A stretch of DNA of 64,000 nt from CAZRIE01 sp964600075 (GTDB lineage Bacteria; Bacteroidota; Bacteroidia; Flavobacteriales; Flavobacteriaceae). Numbering within the stretch: position 1 is the stretch's first letter; each line of letters starts with the position of its first letter. The notes under the pieces are model-generated. The model worked only from the letters and a program-made list of their open reading frames with translations. It was not told the origin of the DNA and searched no databases. The translations under genes were made by a program, and so were the position numbers. The stretch is from NCBI GenBank assembly GCA_964600075.1, contig CAZRIE010000009.1, positions 13,357 through 77,356 on the forward strand, read 5' to 3'. This document shows positions 24,227 to 33,840 of the stretch, one piece after another.

Positions 24227-26626
24227 TTATTTTGCCGTAATACGCAATTGGGTAAAATCTTTGCTCACACGAATTATACTTTCTCCATTTGGCATAATGT
24301 CTTTCAAAGCAACTTTCTCGTTATCGACCTGCACCTCAGCTACCTTAAAAGGAAGGCCATGTAAATTTATTTTAAAAGTTTCATAGCTAGTAATAAAAGT
24401 TCCGTCTTTAAACTGCTGAATGGTCAACCCTTTTTTCTTCCCCAACAGCTTAAAATTTCTTAGGCTGTACTTACCCCTTTCATAGGCATAGCCATCTTGA
24501 CCATCTTCATACACCGTCGAATTCTCCTCTCCTTCTGAATAATATATATCCAAAATCAATTCCTCGATTTCCAATTCTCCTACATATTGTTGAACGGGGT
24601 ACTTCGGTATTATAGCTCCTGCCTTTATAAACATAGGAATCTTATCGAGATCGGCTACTACCCATTTTTCTTTCCCACCTTCGACTATCTCATCTGTCCA
24701 AAAATTATACCATTCACCTCTTGGCAAATACATTCTGCGCCCTTGCGCGTTAGGCTCTTGTACAGGACATATTAATATCTGTTCGCCAAAAATGAACTCA
24801 TCGGTTCTAAAGTGGGTCTGCGCATCTTCTTGGTCAAAGCAAACTATAGGTTGCAACATCGGTTTACCTTCTTTTGAATACCGCCAGAACATAGTGTACA
24901 AATAAGGTAATAATTGATAGCGCAATTCAATGAACTTTCTGACAATATCGGTAATTTCCTTACCAAAGGACCAAGGTTCTTGATCGCCGTGATCCCCACT
25001 GGAATGTACCCTACAGAACGGATGGAAAATACCCAATTGTATCCATCGTGCAAACAGCTCACCGTTTGGCTGTTCAGCAAAACCACCAATATCGGAACCG
25101 ACAAAAGAATAACCGCTCATACACATGCGCTGCATCTGCACGTTCGCAATCCAAAGATGCTCCCATGTAGCAACATTATCCCCCGTCCAAGTAGAGGAAT
25201 ATCGTTGAGTACCCGAATATGCCGCGCGTGTTATTACCAAAGGTCTTTTCGGGTAGACATACCTTTTGACTCCCTCATAGGTTGCCCTGACCATCTGCAT
25301 TCCATAAACATTATGTGCCTTTCTATGGCTACAAGGGTGGCCATCATAGTCATGCCGCGTATCTAATGGGGCCGTTTTTGTAGGAACTTCCATAACCGCG
25401 GGCTCGTTCATATCGTTCCAAACGCCATGCACACCAATTTCGGCCATAAACTCTTTATACAACTCAGCCCACCATTCGCGTACATCAGGATTTGTAAAAT
25501 CAGGAAAATTACACTCTCCGGGCCATACTTTCCCCTTCATATAAGGTCCATCGGCCCGCTTACAGAAATAATCTTTTTCCATGGCTTCTTGATAAACCCA
25601 GTAATTTTTATCGATTTTTATTCCTGGATCGATCATTACCACCGTTTTGAAACCATCTTCGTTCAGTTCATCGATCATGCGTTTTGGCTCCGGGAATCTT
25701 TTTTTGTCCCAAGTGAAGCAACGAAACCCATCCATATAATCAATATCGAGATAAATAGCGTCGCAAGGTATCTTTAAATCCCTGAACTTCTTGGCTATAG
25801 CTTTTACGTTGCTTTCAGGAAAATAGCTCCACTTAGATTGGTGATATCCTAAAGCCCAAAGAGGCGGAAGTTCAGGAGCCCCTGTCAGATTGGTATAGGC
25901 CCTAACCACTTTGAACATTTCAGGGCCATAAAAAAAATAGTAGTTCATCTCCCCTCCCTCGGCCCAAAAACTTGTCGTCGATCGCCGTTCATGGGCAAAA
26001 TCGAAATGTGTCCTGAAACTATTGTCGAAAAAGATACCGTAAGCCTGACCACCATGTAGCCCGATATAGAAAGGAATGGCCTTATACAATGGATCATGAT
26101 CTTTGCCATAGGCATATGAATCGGTAACCCAATTGTTGACGCGTTTTCCCTTTAAATTACTGTGGGTGGCTTTGTCGCCCATACCATAGTAACTTTCTGT
26201 ATTCTGGGTAATTTTACCCATTTTTACGGTATTGCCTCCGTACTCGTAGTTTTCCTCCCAATGAAAACCCAATTCATCTTCATTGATTATATTACCATTT
26301 AAATCGGATATTTGGGTACGCAAGGTTTTTTTATCGACCAACACTTGCAGCACCGCGGTTTCTATGATATACTCGGTACTGGTCTCCAAAATATCAAGAT
26401 GGCTGTATCCTCTTTTGGCTTCAGGATCGATAGCATACGAAAAATCAGGCTGAAAGTTATTTTCGGTGGCATATCTGAATCGAACAGTACGGTCTTGTAT
26501 GACCGTAATCTCTAATATGACCCCGTTTTGAGTGGTAAAGTAGAACCTATCCTTGTCCCTATTGTAATGAAGGATTTCGTTGGGATAGAGATTCCCTTTA
26601 TACTCTAACTCAGTGTTGGTTATCAT
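24227..26626 (-). CDS. Glycoside hydrolase family 31 alpha-glucosidase
   Basis: 799 aa, no signal peptide, so likely cytoplasmic. The catalytic barrel contains DIDYMDGF, the nucleophile Asp at about 405 in VWNDMNEPA, and the acid/base region FVGSDIGGFAE at about 508-518. GH31 enzymes release glucose from alpha-glucans. It lies 101 bases downstream of glgB and appears to share its promoter, which points to glycogen or maltodextrin turnover. Confidence 0.93.
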   Translation of the reverse strand: MITNTELEYKGNLYPNEILHYNRDKDRFYFTTQNGVILEITVIQDRTVRFRYATENNFQPDFSYAIDPEAKRGYSHLDILETSTEYIIETAVLQVLVDKKTLRTQISDLNGNIINEDELGFHWEENYEYGGNTVKMGKITQNTESYYGMGDKATHSNLKGKRVNNWVTDSYAYGKDHDPLYKAIPFYIGLHGGQAYGIFFDNSFRTHFDFAHERRSTTSFWAEGGEMNYYFFYGPEMFKVVRAYTNLTGAPELPPLWALGYHQSKWSYFPESNVKAIAKKFRDLKIPCDAIYLDIDYMDGFRCFTWDKKRFPEPKRMIDELNEDGFKTVVMIDPGIKIDKNYWVYQEAMEKDYFCKRADGPYMKGKVWPGECNFPDFTNPDVREWWAELYKEFMAEIGVHGVWNDMNEPAVMEVPTKTAPLDTRHDYDGHPCSHRKAHNVYGMQMVRATYEGVKRYVYPKRPLVITRAAYSGTQRYSSTWTGDNVATWEHLWIANVQMQRMCMSGYSFVGSDIGGFAEQPNGELFARWIQLGIFHPFCRVHSSGDHGDQEPWSFGKEITDIVRKFIELRYQLLPYLYTMFWRYSKEGKPMLQPIVCFDQEDAQTHFRTDEFIFGEQILICPVQEPNAQGRRMYLPRGEWYNFWTDEIVEGGKEKWVVADLDKIPMFIKAGAIIPKYPVQQYVGELEIEELILDIYYSEGEENSTVYEDGQDGYAYERGKYSLRNFKLLGKKKGLTIQQFKDGTFITSYETFKINLHGLPFKVAEVQVDNEKVALKDIMPNGESIIRVSKDFTQLRITAK

Positions 26627-26727
26627 ATGGTAATTATTTTAAAGACTTACAAAAAAAGGGCTTTGACAACCAATTACGAAATGATTTTATGAGGATTTAT
26701 GAACCAGTAAGGTTATGCTACTCTAGG

Positions 26728-28626
26728 CTATTGAAAAACAACGATACTTAGTGGTGGAATCGTCATCTCGACAGACTGTTCACGCCCATGCCAAGCCTTT
26801 TTCTTGATAGCAGACAATTTACACTCCATACCAGAACCTCCGTACTTTTTATCATCACTGTTTAAAATCACCTTTAGTTTTCCCGATCGTTTAGGAATAC
26901 CAACACGATACTTTTCTCTGGGTTCTGGTGTAAAGTTACAGGCGATGAAGATGTCGTTCTTCGTATCATGGCCTCTTCGAATATAAGTTAGGACCGAATT
27001 TTCATGATCGCCATAGTCAATCCATTGAAAACCATCTGGGCTAAACTGTTTTTCGTACAGTGCCGGATATTCTTTATAGATCCCGTTCAGCGCTTTAATC
27101 AATTCTTGAACTCCCGAATGCCCTTCATACTGGGTCAAGTCCCAATCGAGACTTTGTTGAAAGTTCCATTCTGACGTCTGTCCGAATTCGCCGCCCATAA
27201 AAATAAGATTGGTACCCGGGTGGGTAAACATATAACCGAACATCAGCCGAAGGTTGGCAAATCTTTGCCATTCGTCGCCGGGCATTCGGTACACCAACGA
27301 TTGCTTGCCATAAACGACCTCATCGTGAGAAAACGGAAGCATAAAGTTCTCGGTAAACGCATAGGTCATACTAAAGGTCAGATCGTTCTGATGGTGCTTT
27401 CGGTAAATTGGCTCTTTTTTGAAATATTCAAGGGTATCGTGCATCCAGCCCATCATCCATTTCATACCGAAACCGAGGCCGCCATACTTCACAGGTTTGG
27501 ATACACCTGAGAAAGCTGTCGATTCTTCGGCAATGGTCTGTACATCTGGAAAACTACCGTATACCGCCTCATTAAACTCCCTGATAAACGACAAGGCTTC
27601 TAAATTCTCATTATTGCCGTACATATTGGCCTCCCATTCCCCTTCTTCTCTTGAGTAATCAAGGTAAATCATCGAAGCAACCGCATCTACACGCAAAGCA
27701 TCTACATGAAATTGATCTAACCAAAATAGGGCATTGCTAATCAAAAAAGCACGGACTTCATTTCTTCCGTAGTTAAAAATCAAACTTTTCCAGTCTGGGT
27801 GATACCCCCTTTTTCTGTCAGGGTGTTCATATAAGTGCGAACCATCAAAAAAACCAAGGCCGTGTGCATCTTCCGGAAAATGGGAAGGTACCCAGTCCAA
27901 AATTACCCCAATACCTGCTTGATGCAGTTTATCGACCAATAACTTAAAGCCTTCCGGATCACCGAATCGCGAGGTAGGCGCAAAATAACCTGTAAGTTGG
28001 TAACCCCAAGAAGGGTCGTAAGGGTATTCCATAATCGGCATAAATTCGATATGTGTAAACCCCATTTCCTTTACATAGGCCACCAAATCTTTGCCCAACT
28101 CAGCATAACTTAGAAATTCACCGTCGGCATTTCGCTTCCAAGAACCCAAATGTACTTCATATACCGAATAGGGGGCATCTAATGCATTTTTCGCTTTTCG
28201 GGTATCCATCCATTTTTTGTCCTTCCATTGATAATCCGCTTCCCAAATAATCGATGCCGTACTTGGAGGATGTTCACAATATCTTGCAAAAGGGTCTGCC
28301 TTTTCAGTAACCGCCCCGTGATTGTTCGAATAAATTTTGTATTTATAAATTTCACCTACCCCCACATCGGGAATAAAGCCTTCGTAAATTCCACTTCCAT
28401 CCCAACGTACGTTCAAAAGATGTTCACTATCGTTCCAACTATTGAAGTTACCAATTACCGATACCGAACGTGCAGAAGGTGACCATACAGCGAAATAAGT
28501 GCCTTTTACACCGTTCAATTCCATGGGGTGAGACCCCAATTTTTCATAAAGTCTAAAATGCTTACCCGATTTAAAAAGATCGATATCGAATTCTGAAAAA
28601 AGGCTAAATACGGTTACTTGCGGCAT
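26728..28626 (-). CDS. glgB: 1,4-alpha-glucan branching enzyme
   Basis: 632 aa. It makes alpha-1,6 branches in glycogen. A CBM48 domain at ~25-120 (GVKGTYFAVWSPSARSVSVIG) precedes the GH13 barrel. The nucleophile Asp is at about 313 (LRVDAVAS), the acid Glu at about 367 (TIAEEST), and the transition-state His-Asp in LPFSHDEVVYGK. No other glg genes are adjacent; its partner is the GH31 enzyme. Its promoter lies inside a long inverted repeat. Confidence 0.96.
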   Translation of the reverse strand: MPQVTVFSLFSEFDIDLFKSGKHFRLYEKLGSHPMELNGVKGTYFAVWSPSARSVSVIGNFNSWNDSEHLLNVRWDGSGIYEGFIPDVGVGEIYKYKIYSNNHGAVTEKADPFARYCEHPPSTASIIWEADYQWKDKKWMDTRKAKNALDAPYSVYEVHLGSWKRNADGEFLSYAELGKDLVAYVKEMGFTHIEFMPIMEYPYDPSWGYQLTGYFAPTSRFGDPEGFKLLVDKLHQAGIGVILDWVPSHFPEDAHGLGFFDGSHLYEHPDRKRGYHPDWKSLIFNYGRNEVRAFLISNALFWLDQFHVDALRVDAVASMIYLDYSREEGEWEANMYGNNENLEALSFIREFNEAVYGSFPDVQTIAEESTAFSGVSKPVKYGGLGFGMKWMMGWMHDTLEYFKKEPIYRKHHQNDLTFSMTYAFTENFMLPFSHDEVVYGKQSLVYRMPGDEWQRFANLRLMFGYMFTHPGTNLIFMGGEFGQTSEWNFQQSLDWDLTQYEGHSGVQELIKALNGIYKEYPALYEKQFSPDGFQWIDYGDHENSVLTYIRRGHDTKNDIFIACNFTPEPREKYRVGIPKRSGKLKVILNSDDKKYGGSGMECKLSAIKKKAWHGREQSVEMTIPPLSIVVFQ

Positions 28627-28641
28627 AGTGTTATAGGTTGT

Positions 28642-28688
28642 ATATCAAGTTTCCGCCAAATTTACGCAACTTTGCGGAAACTTGATAT
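28642..28688 (-). promoter_or_regulatory. glgB promoter embedded in a 15-bp inverted repeat
   Basis: Perfect arms ATATCAAGTTTCCGC (28642-28656) and its complement (28674-28688) are separated by 17 bases. The spacer carries, on the minus strand, TAAATTTG (28664-28657), a perfect -7 box. A second small palindrome CGCAACTTTGCG occupies 28665-28676. No TTG is seen at -33. The expected transcription start falls in the glgB-proximal arm, so a regulator bound here would sit on the promoter. Confidence 0.6.
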
Positions 28689-28812
28689 TTTTAATGATTT
28701 ACTTTGATTTATTCAATTTTATATCAATAAAAGATAAGGATATTTAAAAAATGGAACGCTTTTTGAAACCCTAACTTTTGAAACATAGAAAATCCAATTA
28801 AAATTTTATAAT

Positions 28813-29382
28813 ATGAAAAAAGCAACTCTTTTGCTCGGTGCATTTCTAACACTATTTTTAATTTCTTGTGAAGGGCCTCAAGGACCTCCGGGCTTTGATG
28901 GATTCGATGGTCAAAATGGTCAAGACGGAGCGGACGGTATTCAAGGTCAGGTATTCGAAGTCGATGGTGTTAATTTCGGTTATGACCCAGGTTCAAACTT
29001 ACAAAGTGCTATTATAGATTTTGCCAACAATACCGATTTTGAAGTATTTGAATCAGATGCAATTTTGGTCTATCGATTTGATGGCGAAATTGAACTCGGC
29101 GATGGCAGCTTTGCAAATGCCTGGAGCTTAATTCCGCAAAACTTTTTTGTAGCCGAGGGAACGATTCAGTATACAATGGCACACAACTTTATCGATGTAG
29201 AAATCTTTATAGATGGTAATTTCGATTTGGCAAATTTGAGTCCGGATTTCACACAAAATCAATTTTTTAGAATCGTTATTGTACCAAGTAGTTTCTTGAC
29301 TTCTAAAATAGACAAATCAAATATTGGTTATGTAATGAGTTCTTTGGGTATTACAGAAAACGACGTACAAAAAATTAATTAA
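28813..29382 (+). CDS. Collagen-like lipoprotein
   Basis: 189 aa. The signal peptide ends FLISC with lipidated Cys19. Residues ~20-45 are Gly-x-y repeats (GPQGPPGFDGFDGQNGQDG and on), a short collagen-like stalk. The remaining 145 residues are a small beta-rich globular domain with no motif I recognise. Short collagen-like linkers on lipoproteins are common in Bacteroidota. Probably on the outer membrane. Confidence 0.8.
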   Translation: MKKATLLLGAFLTLFLISCEGPQGPPGFDGFDGQNGQDGADGIQGQVFEVDGVNFGYDPGSNLQSAIIDFANNTDFEVFESDAILVYRFDGEIELGDGSFANAWSLIPQNFFVAEGTIQYTMAHNFIDVEIFIDGNFDLANLSPDFTQNQFFRIVIVPSSFLTSKIDKSNIGYVMSSLGITENDVQKIN

Positions 29383-29409
29383 TAACAGACGCATAAATTA
29401 ATATTGCCG

Positions 29410-29440
29410 ACCCCGTTTTTTATAGGCGGGGTTTATTATT
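29410..29440 (+). terminator. Terminator of the collagen-like lipoprotein gene
   Basis: Stem ACCCCG (29410-29415) with CGGGGT (29427-29432), followed by TTATTATT. It begins 27 bases past the stop codon. Confidence 0.65.
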
Positions 29441-29486
29441 TTTAAAATTCACGAAACCTTAACGAGACAAATAGCTTAAATACCAT

Positions 29487-29494
29487 TAAATTTG
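29487..29494 (+). promoter_or_regulatory. Candidate -7 box for msrB
   Basis: TAAATTTG is a perfect match to TAnnTTTG, 57 bases before the msrB ATG. No TTG at the expected distance. Confidence 0.35.
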
Positions 29495-29551
29495 AAAGGA
29501 TAGGGCGCCGATGACGACAAACCAGAACATTAATTAACATCAAAATACACC

Positions 29552-30052
29552 ATGTACAAAACTATATTATTTACACTTTGTCTCTTCGCGATAGGTTGCA
29601 AAGGCAATTCACAGGATAAGGAAATGGCCCAACAAGAACCGGCAAAGCAGGAGAAAGAATTCGCCGTCACCAAAACCGAAGCCGAATGGCAAAAGGAACT
29701 TACCGACGCTGAATTCTATGTATTGCGAAAAGCAGCTACTGAAAATCCTTTTACCAGTGACCTATTGGAGAACAAAGAAGCAGGCACTTATGTCTGTGCA
29801 GGCTGTGGCACCGAGCTTTTCAAGAGTGGGACCAAATTCAAATCAGGTACAGGTTGGCCCAGTTTTTCTAAGGAAATCGAGGGAAACGTCTCCTATGATG
29901 TGGACTATAAAATAGGGTACAAAAGAACCGAAGAACATTGTGCCACTTGTGGCGGTCATCTCGGGCATGTTTTCGAGGATGGTCCCGAACCGACGGGACT
30001 CCGGCATTGCATCAACGGAGTGGCTTTGGACTTCGTTCCCACTGCTCAGTAA
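29552..30052 (+). CDS. msrB: Peptide-methionine (R)-S-oxide reductase, lipoprotein form
   Basis: 166 aa. The lipobox FAIGC places lipidated Cys16, so this MsrB is exported, unlike the cytosolic housekeeping form. Zinc Cys pairs are Cys82/Cys85 (CAGC) and Cys130/Cys133 (CATC). The catalytic Cys153 lies in RHCINGVALDF. It would reduce methionine-R-sulfoxide in envelope proteins. No exported electron donor is adjacent. Confidence 0.94.
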   Translation: MYKTILFTLCLFAIGCKGNSQDKEMAQQEPAKQEKEFAVTKTEAEWQKELTDAEFYVLRKAATENPFTSDLLENKEAGTYVCAGCGTELFKSGTKFKSGTGWPSFSKEIEGNVSYDVDYKIGYKRTEEHCATCGGHLGHVFEDGPEPTGLRHCINGVALDFVPTAQ

Positions 30053-30126
30053 AAAGTATGCACTGTCAGTAAGCAGCTTTTGTCGATATTGCATACTGCT
30101 GGTGGAAACTGCCAACTTTTTTACGT

Positions 30127-30657
30127 ATGAATTATCCTGAAAACTACCTAAAAAGCGCCCTTTTCGAATTCTGTCGATACAAAACCCTGGGTGACCATAC
30201 GTTTGCACAGCTCAGCGAAAATGAGATACATTGGAAATACGGCAAAAACGACAATAGTATTGCGTTGATCGTAAAGCATATGGCAGGCAACATGCTAAGC
30301 CGGTGGACGAATTTATTATCCGAAGACGGCGAAAAACCATGGCGCAATCGGGAAGAGGAGTTTGAAAATCCGTATACCACGAAAGAAAAAATACTGGCCG
30401 CTTGGGAGAACGGTTGGCAATGCCTTTTTGACGCATTGGAATCGGTCAATGCGACAAACTTCGACACTATAATCAAGATTAGAGATGAAGACCATACCGT
30501 AATAGAGGCCGCAAACCGTCAATTGGCACACTATGCTAACCACGTTGGTCAAATCGTACTTTTGGGTAAAATGATAAAAGGTACGGAATGGGTTTCATTA
30601 TCAATTCCAAAAGGTGGCTCTTCACACTTTAACAAGATCATGTTTAAAAAGTCATAA
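30127..30657 (+). CDS. DUF1572 (DinB-like) family protein
   Basis: 176 aa, soluble, helical. The pattern SIALIVKHMAGNMLSRW near residues 43-59 and the later QLAHYANHVGQIV fit DUF1572, a branch of the DinB/YfiT four-helix superfamily. The His residues in VKHMAGN, LAHYANH and the latter's second His are in positions that bind metal in DinB relatives. Function unknown. It follows msrB by 74 bases. Confidence 0.82.
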   Translation: MNYPENYLKSALFEFCRYKTLGDHTFAQLSENEIHWKYGKNDNSIALIVKHMAGNMLSRWTNLLSEDGEKPWRNREEEFENPYTTKEKILAAWENGWQCLFDALESVNATNFDTIIKIRDEDHTVIEAANRQLAHYANHVGQIVLLGKMIKGTEWVSLSIPKGGSSHFNKIMFKKS

Positions 30658-30830
30658 TGCGCATATACTATTTTAATAGAGGTTTCTGCCAGACAAGTTA
30701 ACAACTCTGAATACCATCCCACCCGTTTTTTCAATTTCTCCCATACTGCATTTACTGCTTGCCAACCGGTACGGCAGTTTATGTACTTCCATTCCGTCGA
30801 ATCATATAACATTATTTTGGATTTTGGCAC

Positions 30831-30862
30831 TTGGTTTTTGGTGTTTGATTTCCGTACTTTTG
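30831..30862 (+). promoter_or_regulatory. lpd promoter
   Basis: TTG at 30831-30833, 21-base spacer, TACTTTTG at 30855-30862: both elements of the Bacteroidota promoter at accepted spacing. The leader to the lpd ATG is about 45 nt. The rest of the 258-base spacer (30658-30915) shows nothing recognisable. Confidence 0.65.
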
Positions 30863-30915
30863 CAGCTGCTTGGCGTCAAGCCGGCTTTTAATTTCCAACA
30901 GCAAAAAATAAAAAT

Positions 30916-32307
30916 ATGAGCAATTTCGATGTTATTGTTTTGGGCAGCGGTCCCGGAGGATATGTAACCGCCATTCGGGCCTCACAATTGGGACTCAAAA
31001 CAGCCATTATCGAGAAAGAAAGTTTAGGCGGGGTATGTCTGAACTGGGGTTGCATACCGACAAAAGCATTGTTGAAATCGGCACAAGTTTTCGAATATCT
31101 GAAACATGCCGGTGACTATGGTCTAAAGGCCGATAGCGTCGATAAGGATTTCGGGGCCGTTGTAAAACGCAGCCGTAATGTCGCCGATGGTATGAGCAAA
31201 GGTGTTCAATTTTTGATGAAAAAGAATAAAATCGAGGTAATCAACGGCTTTGGAACGTTGAAACCCGGAAAAAAAGTATCGGTCAAAGATACCGACGGAA
31301 AAGAAACCGAATACAGTGCCGAGCATATTATAATTGCTACAGGTTCACGCAGCCGTGAACTGCCAAGCCTTCCGCAAGACGGTAAGAAAATAATCGGATA
31401 CCGTAAGGCAATGACCTTGGAGAAGCAACCGAAAAGCATGATTGTGGTCGGTAGTGGTGCCATCGGTATCGAGTTTGCCTATTTCTACAATTCTATGGGC
31501 ACCGATGTTACCGTAGTCGAGTACCTACCGAATATCGTTCCCGTGGAAGATGAAGACGTTTCAAAGCAATTGGAACGTAGCTTCAAAAAAGCTGGCGTGA
31601 AAATCAAGACTTCCGCCGAAGTGACTTCAGTCGATACCAGTGGGGAAGGGGTAAAAGCCACAGTGAAAACGGCGAAAGGCGAGGAGGTTTTGGAAGCTGA
31701 TATCCTACTTTCTGCAGTGGGTATCAAATCGAATATTGAAAATATAGGTCTGGAAGACGTGGGCATTTCCACAGACCGTGATAAAATTTTGGTCAACGAT
31801 TACTATCAAACGAACATCCCCGGATATTTCGCCATCGGTGACGTAACCCCCGGTCAAGCTTTGGCCCATGTCGCTTCTGCGGAAGGCATTCTATGCGTCG
31901 AAAAAATTGCGGGCATACATGTAGAACCTTTGGACTATGGAAACATTCCAGGGTGTACCTATTGTATGCCCGAAGTAGCATCTGTAGGTCTAACAGAAAA
32001 ACAGGCCAAAGAAAAGGGATTGGACATCAAGGTCGGTAAATTCCCCTTCTCTGCGAGTGGAAAAGCGAAGGCTTCTGGAAATCCAGACGGATTCGTGAAA
32101 GTTATTTTCGATGCAAAATACGGTGAATGGCTGGGTTGCCACATGATAGGCGTAGGTGTTACCGATATGATCGCAGAGGCCGTAGTCGCTCGAAAGTTGG
32201 AGACGACGGGGCATGAGATCTTAAAGGCGGTCCACCCCCACCCGACCATGAGCGAAGCTGTTATGGAAGCGGTTGCCGCGGCTTATGACGAGGTTATTCA
32301 TCTGTAA
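30916..32307 (+). CDS. lpd: Dihydrolipoyl dehydrogenase (E3)
   Basis: 463 aa flavoprotein that reoxidises dihydrolipoamide in 2-oxoacid dehydrogenase complexes and the glycine cleavage system. FAD-binding GSGPGGYVTAI is at 11-20; the redox disulfide is Cys41/Cys46 (GGVCLNWGCIPTK); the NAD-binding GSGAIGIEFA is mid-protein; catalytic His442 lies in HPHPTMSEAV. No E1 or E2 genes are adjacent. Confidence 0.96.
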   Translation: MSNFDVIVLGSGPGGYVTAIRASQLGLKTAIIEKESLGGVCLNWGCIPTKALLKSAQVFEYLKHAGDYGLKADSVDKDFGAVVKRSRNVADGMSKGVQFLMKKNKIEVINGFGTLKPGKKVSVKDTDGKETEYSAEHIIIATGSRSRELPSLPQDGKKIIGYRKAMTLEKQPKSMIVVGSGAIGIEFAYFYNSMGTDVTVVEYLPNIVPVEDEDVSKQLERSFKKAGVKIKTSAEVTSVDTSGEGVKATVKTAKGEEVLEADILLSAVGIKSNIENIGLEDVGISTDRDKILVNDYYQTNIPGYFAIGDVTPGQALAHVASAEGILCVEKIAGIHVEPLDYGNIPGCTYCMPEVASVGLTEKQAKEKGLDIKVGKFPFSASGKAKASGNPDGFVKVIFDAKYGEWLGCHMIGVGVTDMIAEAVVARKLETTGHEILKAVHPHPTMSEAVMEAVAAAYDEVIHL

Positions 32308-32387
32308 AAGAAAGTTTATCCGTTTATGGGCTTATACGTTTATTCCCTATAAACTCATCACCATTTTTAACCCATAATCTTTTCAAA

Positions 32388-32672
32388 ATGCTAAATGCTT
32401 TTAGAATCACGGCCATCTTAGAAGGTATCTCATACCTATTGATTTTGGCGGTAACGATGCCATTGAAATATTTGGCCGATATGCCCATGCCCAATAAATA
32501 TGTGGGTTACGCACACGGCTTCCTGTTCATTGCCTATATCATTCTGGCTATTGTTTTTTGGAAGAAAAAGAAATGTAGCATCAAAAAGGGCATCATCTTA
32601 CTTCTGGCTTCCCTACTACCCTTTGCTACTTTTTATGTGGACAAGAAGTATCTAAAACCAGTTACGAAATAG
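32388..32672 (+). CDS. DUF3817 membrane protein
   Basis: 94 aa with three hydrophobic helices. The opening FRITAILEGISYLLIL and the middle GYAHGFLFIAYI are the hallmark segments of DUF3817, small integral membrane proteins of unknown function. Located 80 bases after lpd. Confidence 0.87.
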   Translation: MLNAFRITAILEGISYLLILAVTMPLKYLADMPMPNKYVGYAHGFLFIAYIILAIVFWKKKKCSIKKGIILLLASLLPFATFYVDKKYLKPVTK

Positions 32673-32708
32673 ATGGCATTATACAATTTTGTGCTTTACC
32701 ATAAGAAA

Positions 32709-33227
32709 TTACCTAAAATGCCGTGCCGACAAAAAAGTATAGACAAATCCCATAGTCACGGTCGACCAAGCCCCGTCATCATTATTTATGGCCGTATAGG
32801 AGAAGTTCAGCTCTGATTTAGGGCCCATTTGAAATCCGATCTGTGGGCGATAATAGAATCCGCCCTCATTGCCCTCGTTCAATCCAAAGGCCTGACCTAT
32901 ATCACCCCCAAAAGAAAAGGAACGCGATGGCCATAAACGAACCGATGCGGCGACGGGAACAAATTGAATACTGGGTAATTCTACGCTGACTGTTTCTGCT
33001 CGGAACTTTTCGGCAAACCCATGTATAATTCCCACCTTGACTCCTAAATCGAACAATTTGTTCGGTGCCCACATATAGCCAATATCGGCGCCAATTACGA
33101 CACCGACCAAATCGTTATAATCGCCAAGGGGCAATCCCGCTTGTACTCCGATTTTGAATCCTTCTTGCGAAGCCACTGAAAAATAGGTTAAGCAACACGC
33201 TACCAGTAAAATTATTCGTTGAATCAT
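32709..33227 (-). CDS. Outer-membrane beta-barrel protein
   Basis: 172 aa. The signal peptide (residues 1-20, ending SVASQ) is followed by alternating hydrophobic strands, for example FKIGVQAGLPLGDY, VIGADIGYMWAP, FSFGGDIGQAFGL and VTMGFVYTF. This is the pattern of small Bacteroidota porin-family barrels. Ligand unknown. Convergent with the DUF3817 gene. Confidence 0.78.
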   Translation of the reverse strand: MIQRIILLVACCLTYFSVASQEGFKIGVQAGLPLGDYNDLVGVVIGADIGYMWAPNKLFDLGVKVGIIHGFAEKFRAETVSVELPSIQFVPVAASVRLWPSRSFSFGGDIGQAFGLNEGNEGGFYYRPQIGFQMGPKSELNFSYTAINNDDGAWSTVTMGFVYTFLSARHFR

Positions 33228-33346
33228 TTGATTTCGCTTTAGTCCAAAATGGAGAAACGCAAAAACCGGCCATCAAGTATTAAACCATACGTTTTTGTTG
33301 TAAACGGAAGAAATTAGTTAGCGAAAATGAAGTATTTGGTACGCTG

Positions 33347-33763
33347 CTATTCAAGAAAACTCTGAATTGCCAAATCATAGCTTTGAAGCCCGAAACCTAA
33401 AATAACCCCTTTCGCAACTGCCGAGATGTAAGAGACATGGCGAAACTCTTCACGCTTGTGGGTATTCGAAATATGCACTTCGACCACTGTAGTTTCAATA
33501 GCTTTTATGGCGTCACGGATACCTATTGAAGTATGTGTGTATGCCGCGGCATTAAGTACGATGCCGTCATATGAAAACCCTACTTGCTGTATTTTTTCTA
33601 TAAGCTCACCTTCGATGTTCGACTGAAAGTATTCCAGCTGCACATCTTTGAACTTGAACTGCAAATCGGCAAAATAATCTTCGAAGGTTTTATTACCATA
33701 GACTTCCGGTTCGCGCTTACCCAATAGATTCAGGTTCGGACCATTAATAACGATTATCTTCAT
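33347..33763 (-). CDS. aroQ: 3-dehydroquinate dehydratase, type II
   Basis: 138 aa from the ATG at 33763 (MKIIVINGPNLNLLG). The frame stays open upstream to an ATG at 33811, but the conserved family N-terminus begins at 33763. It dehydrates 3-dehydroquinate in the shikimate pathway. The catalytic Tyr of the lid (REPEVYG), the VEVHISN substrate loop and the FRHVSYIS block with the catalytic His are all present. In flavobacteria it commonly neighbours xerD, as here. Confidence 0.95.
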   Translation of the reverse strand: MKIIVINGPNLNLLGKREPEVYGNKTFEDYFADLQFKFKDVQLEYFQSNIEGELIEKIQQVGFSYDGIVLNAAAYTHTSIGIRDAIKAIETTVVEVHISNTHKREEFRHVSYISAVAKGVILGFGLQSYDLAIQSFLE

Positions 33764-33840
33764 AGTGAACTCGTTTAAATCAAAATTACCTTTTTTCGGT
33801 GTATCACACACCTTACTTTTCTAAAAAATAAACGACCGCT

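Noticed and set aside
30144..30476. 110-codon ORF antisense to the DinB-like gene
   Set aside because: The plus-strand gene has clear family motifs; the antisense frame has none.
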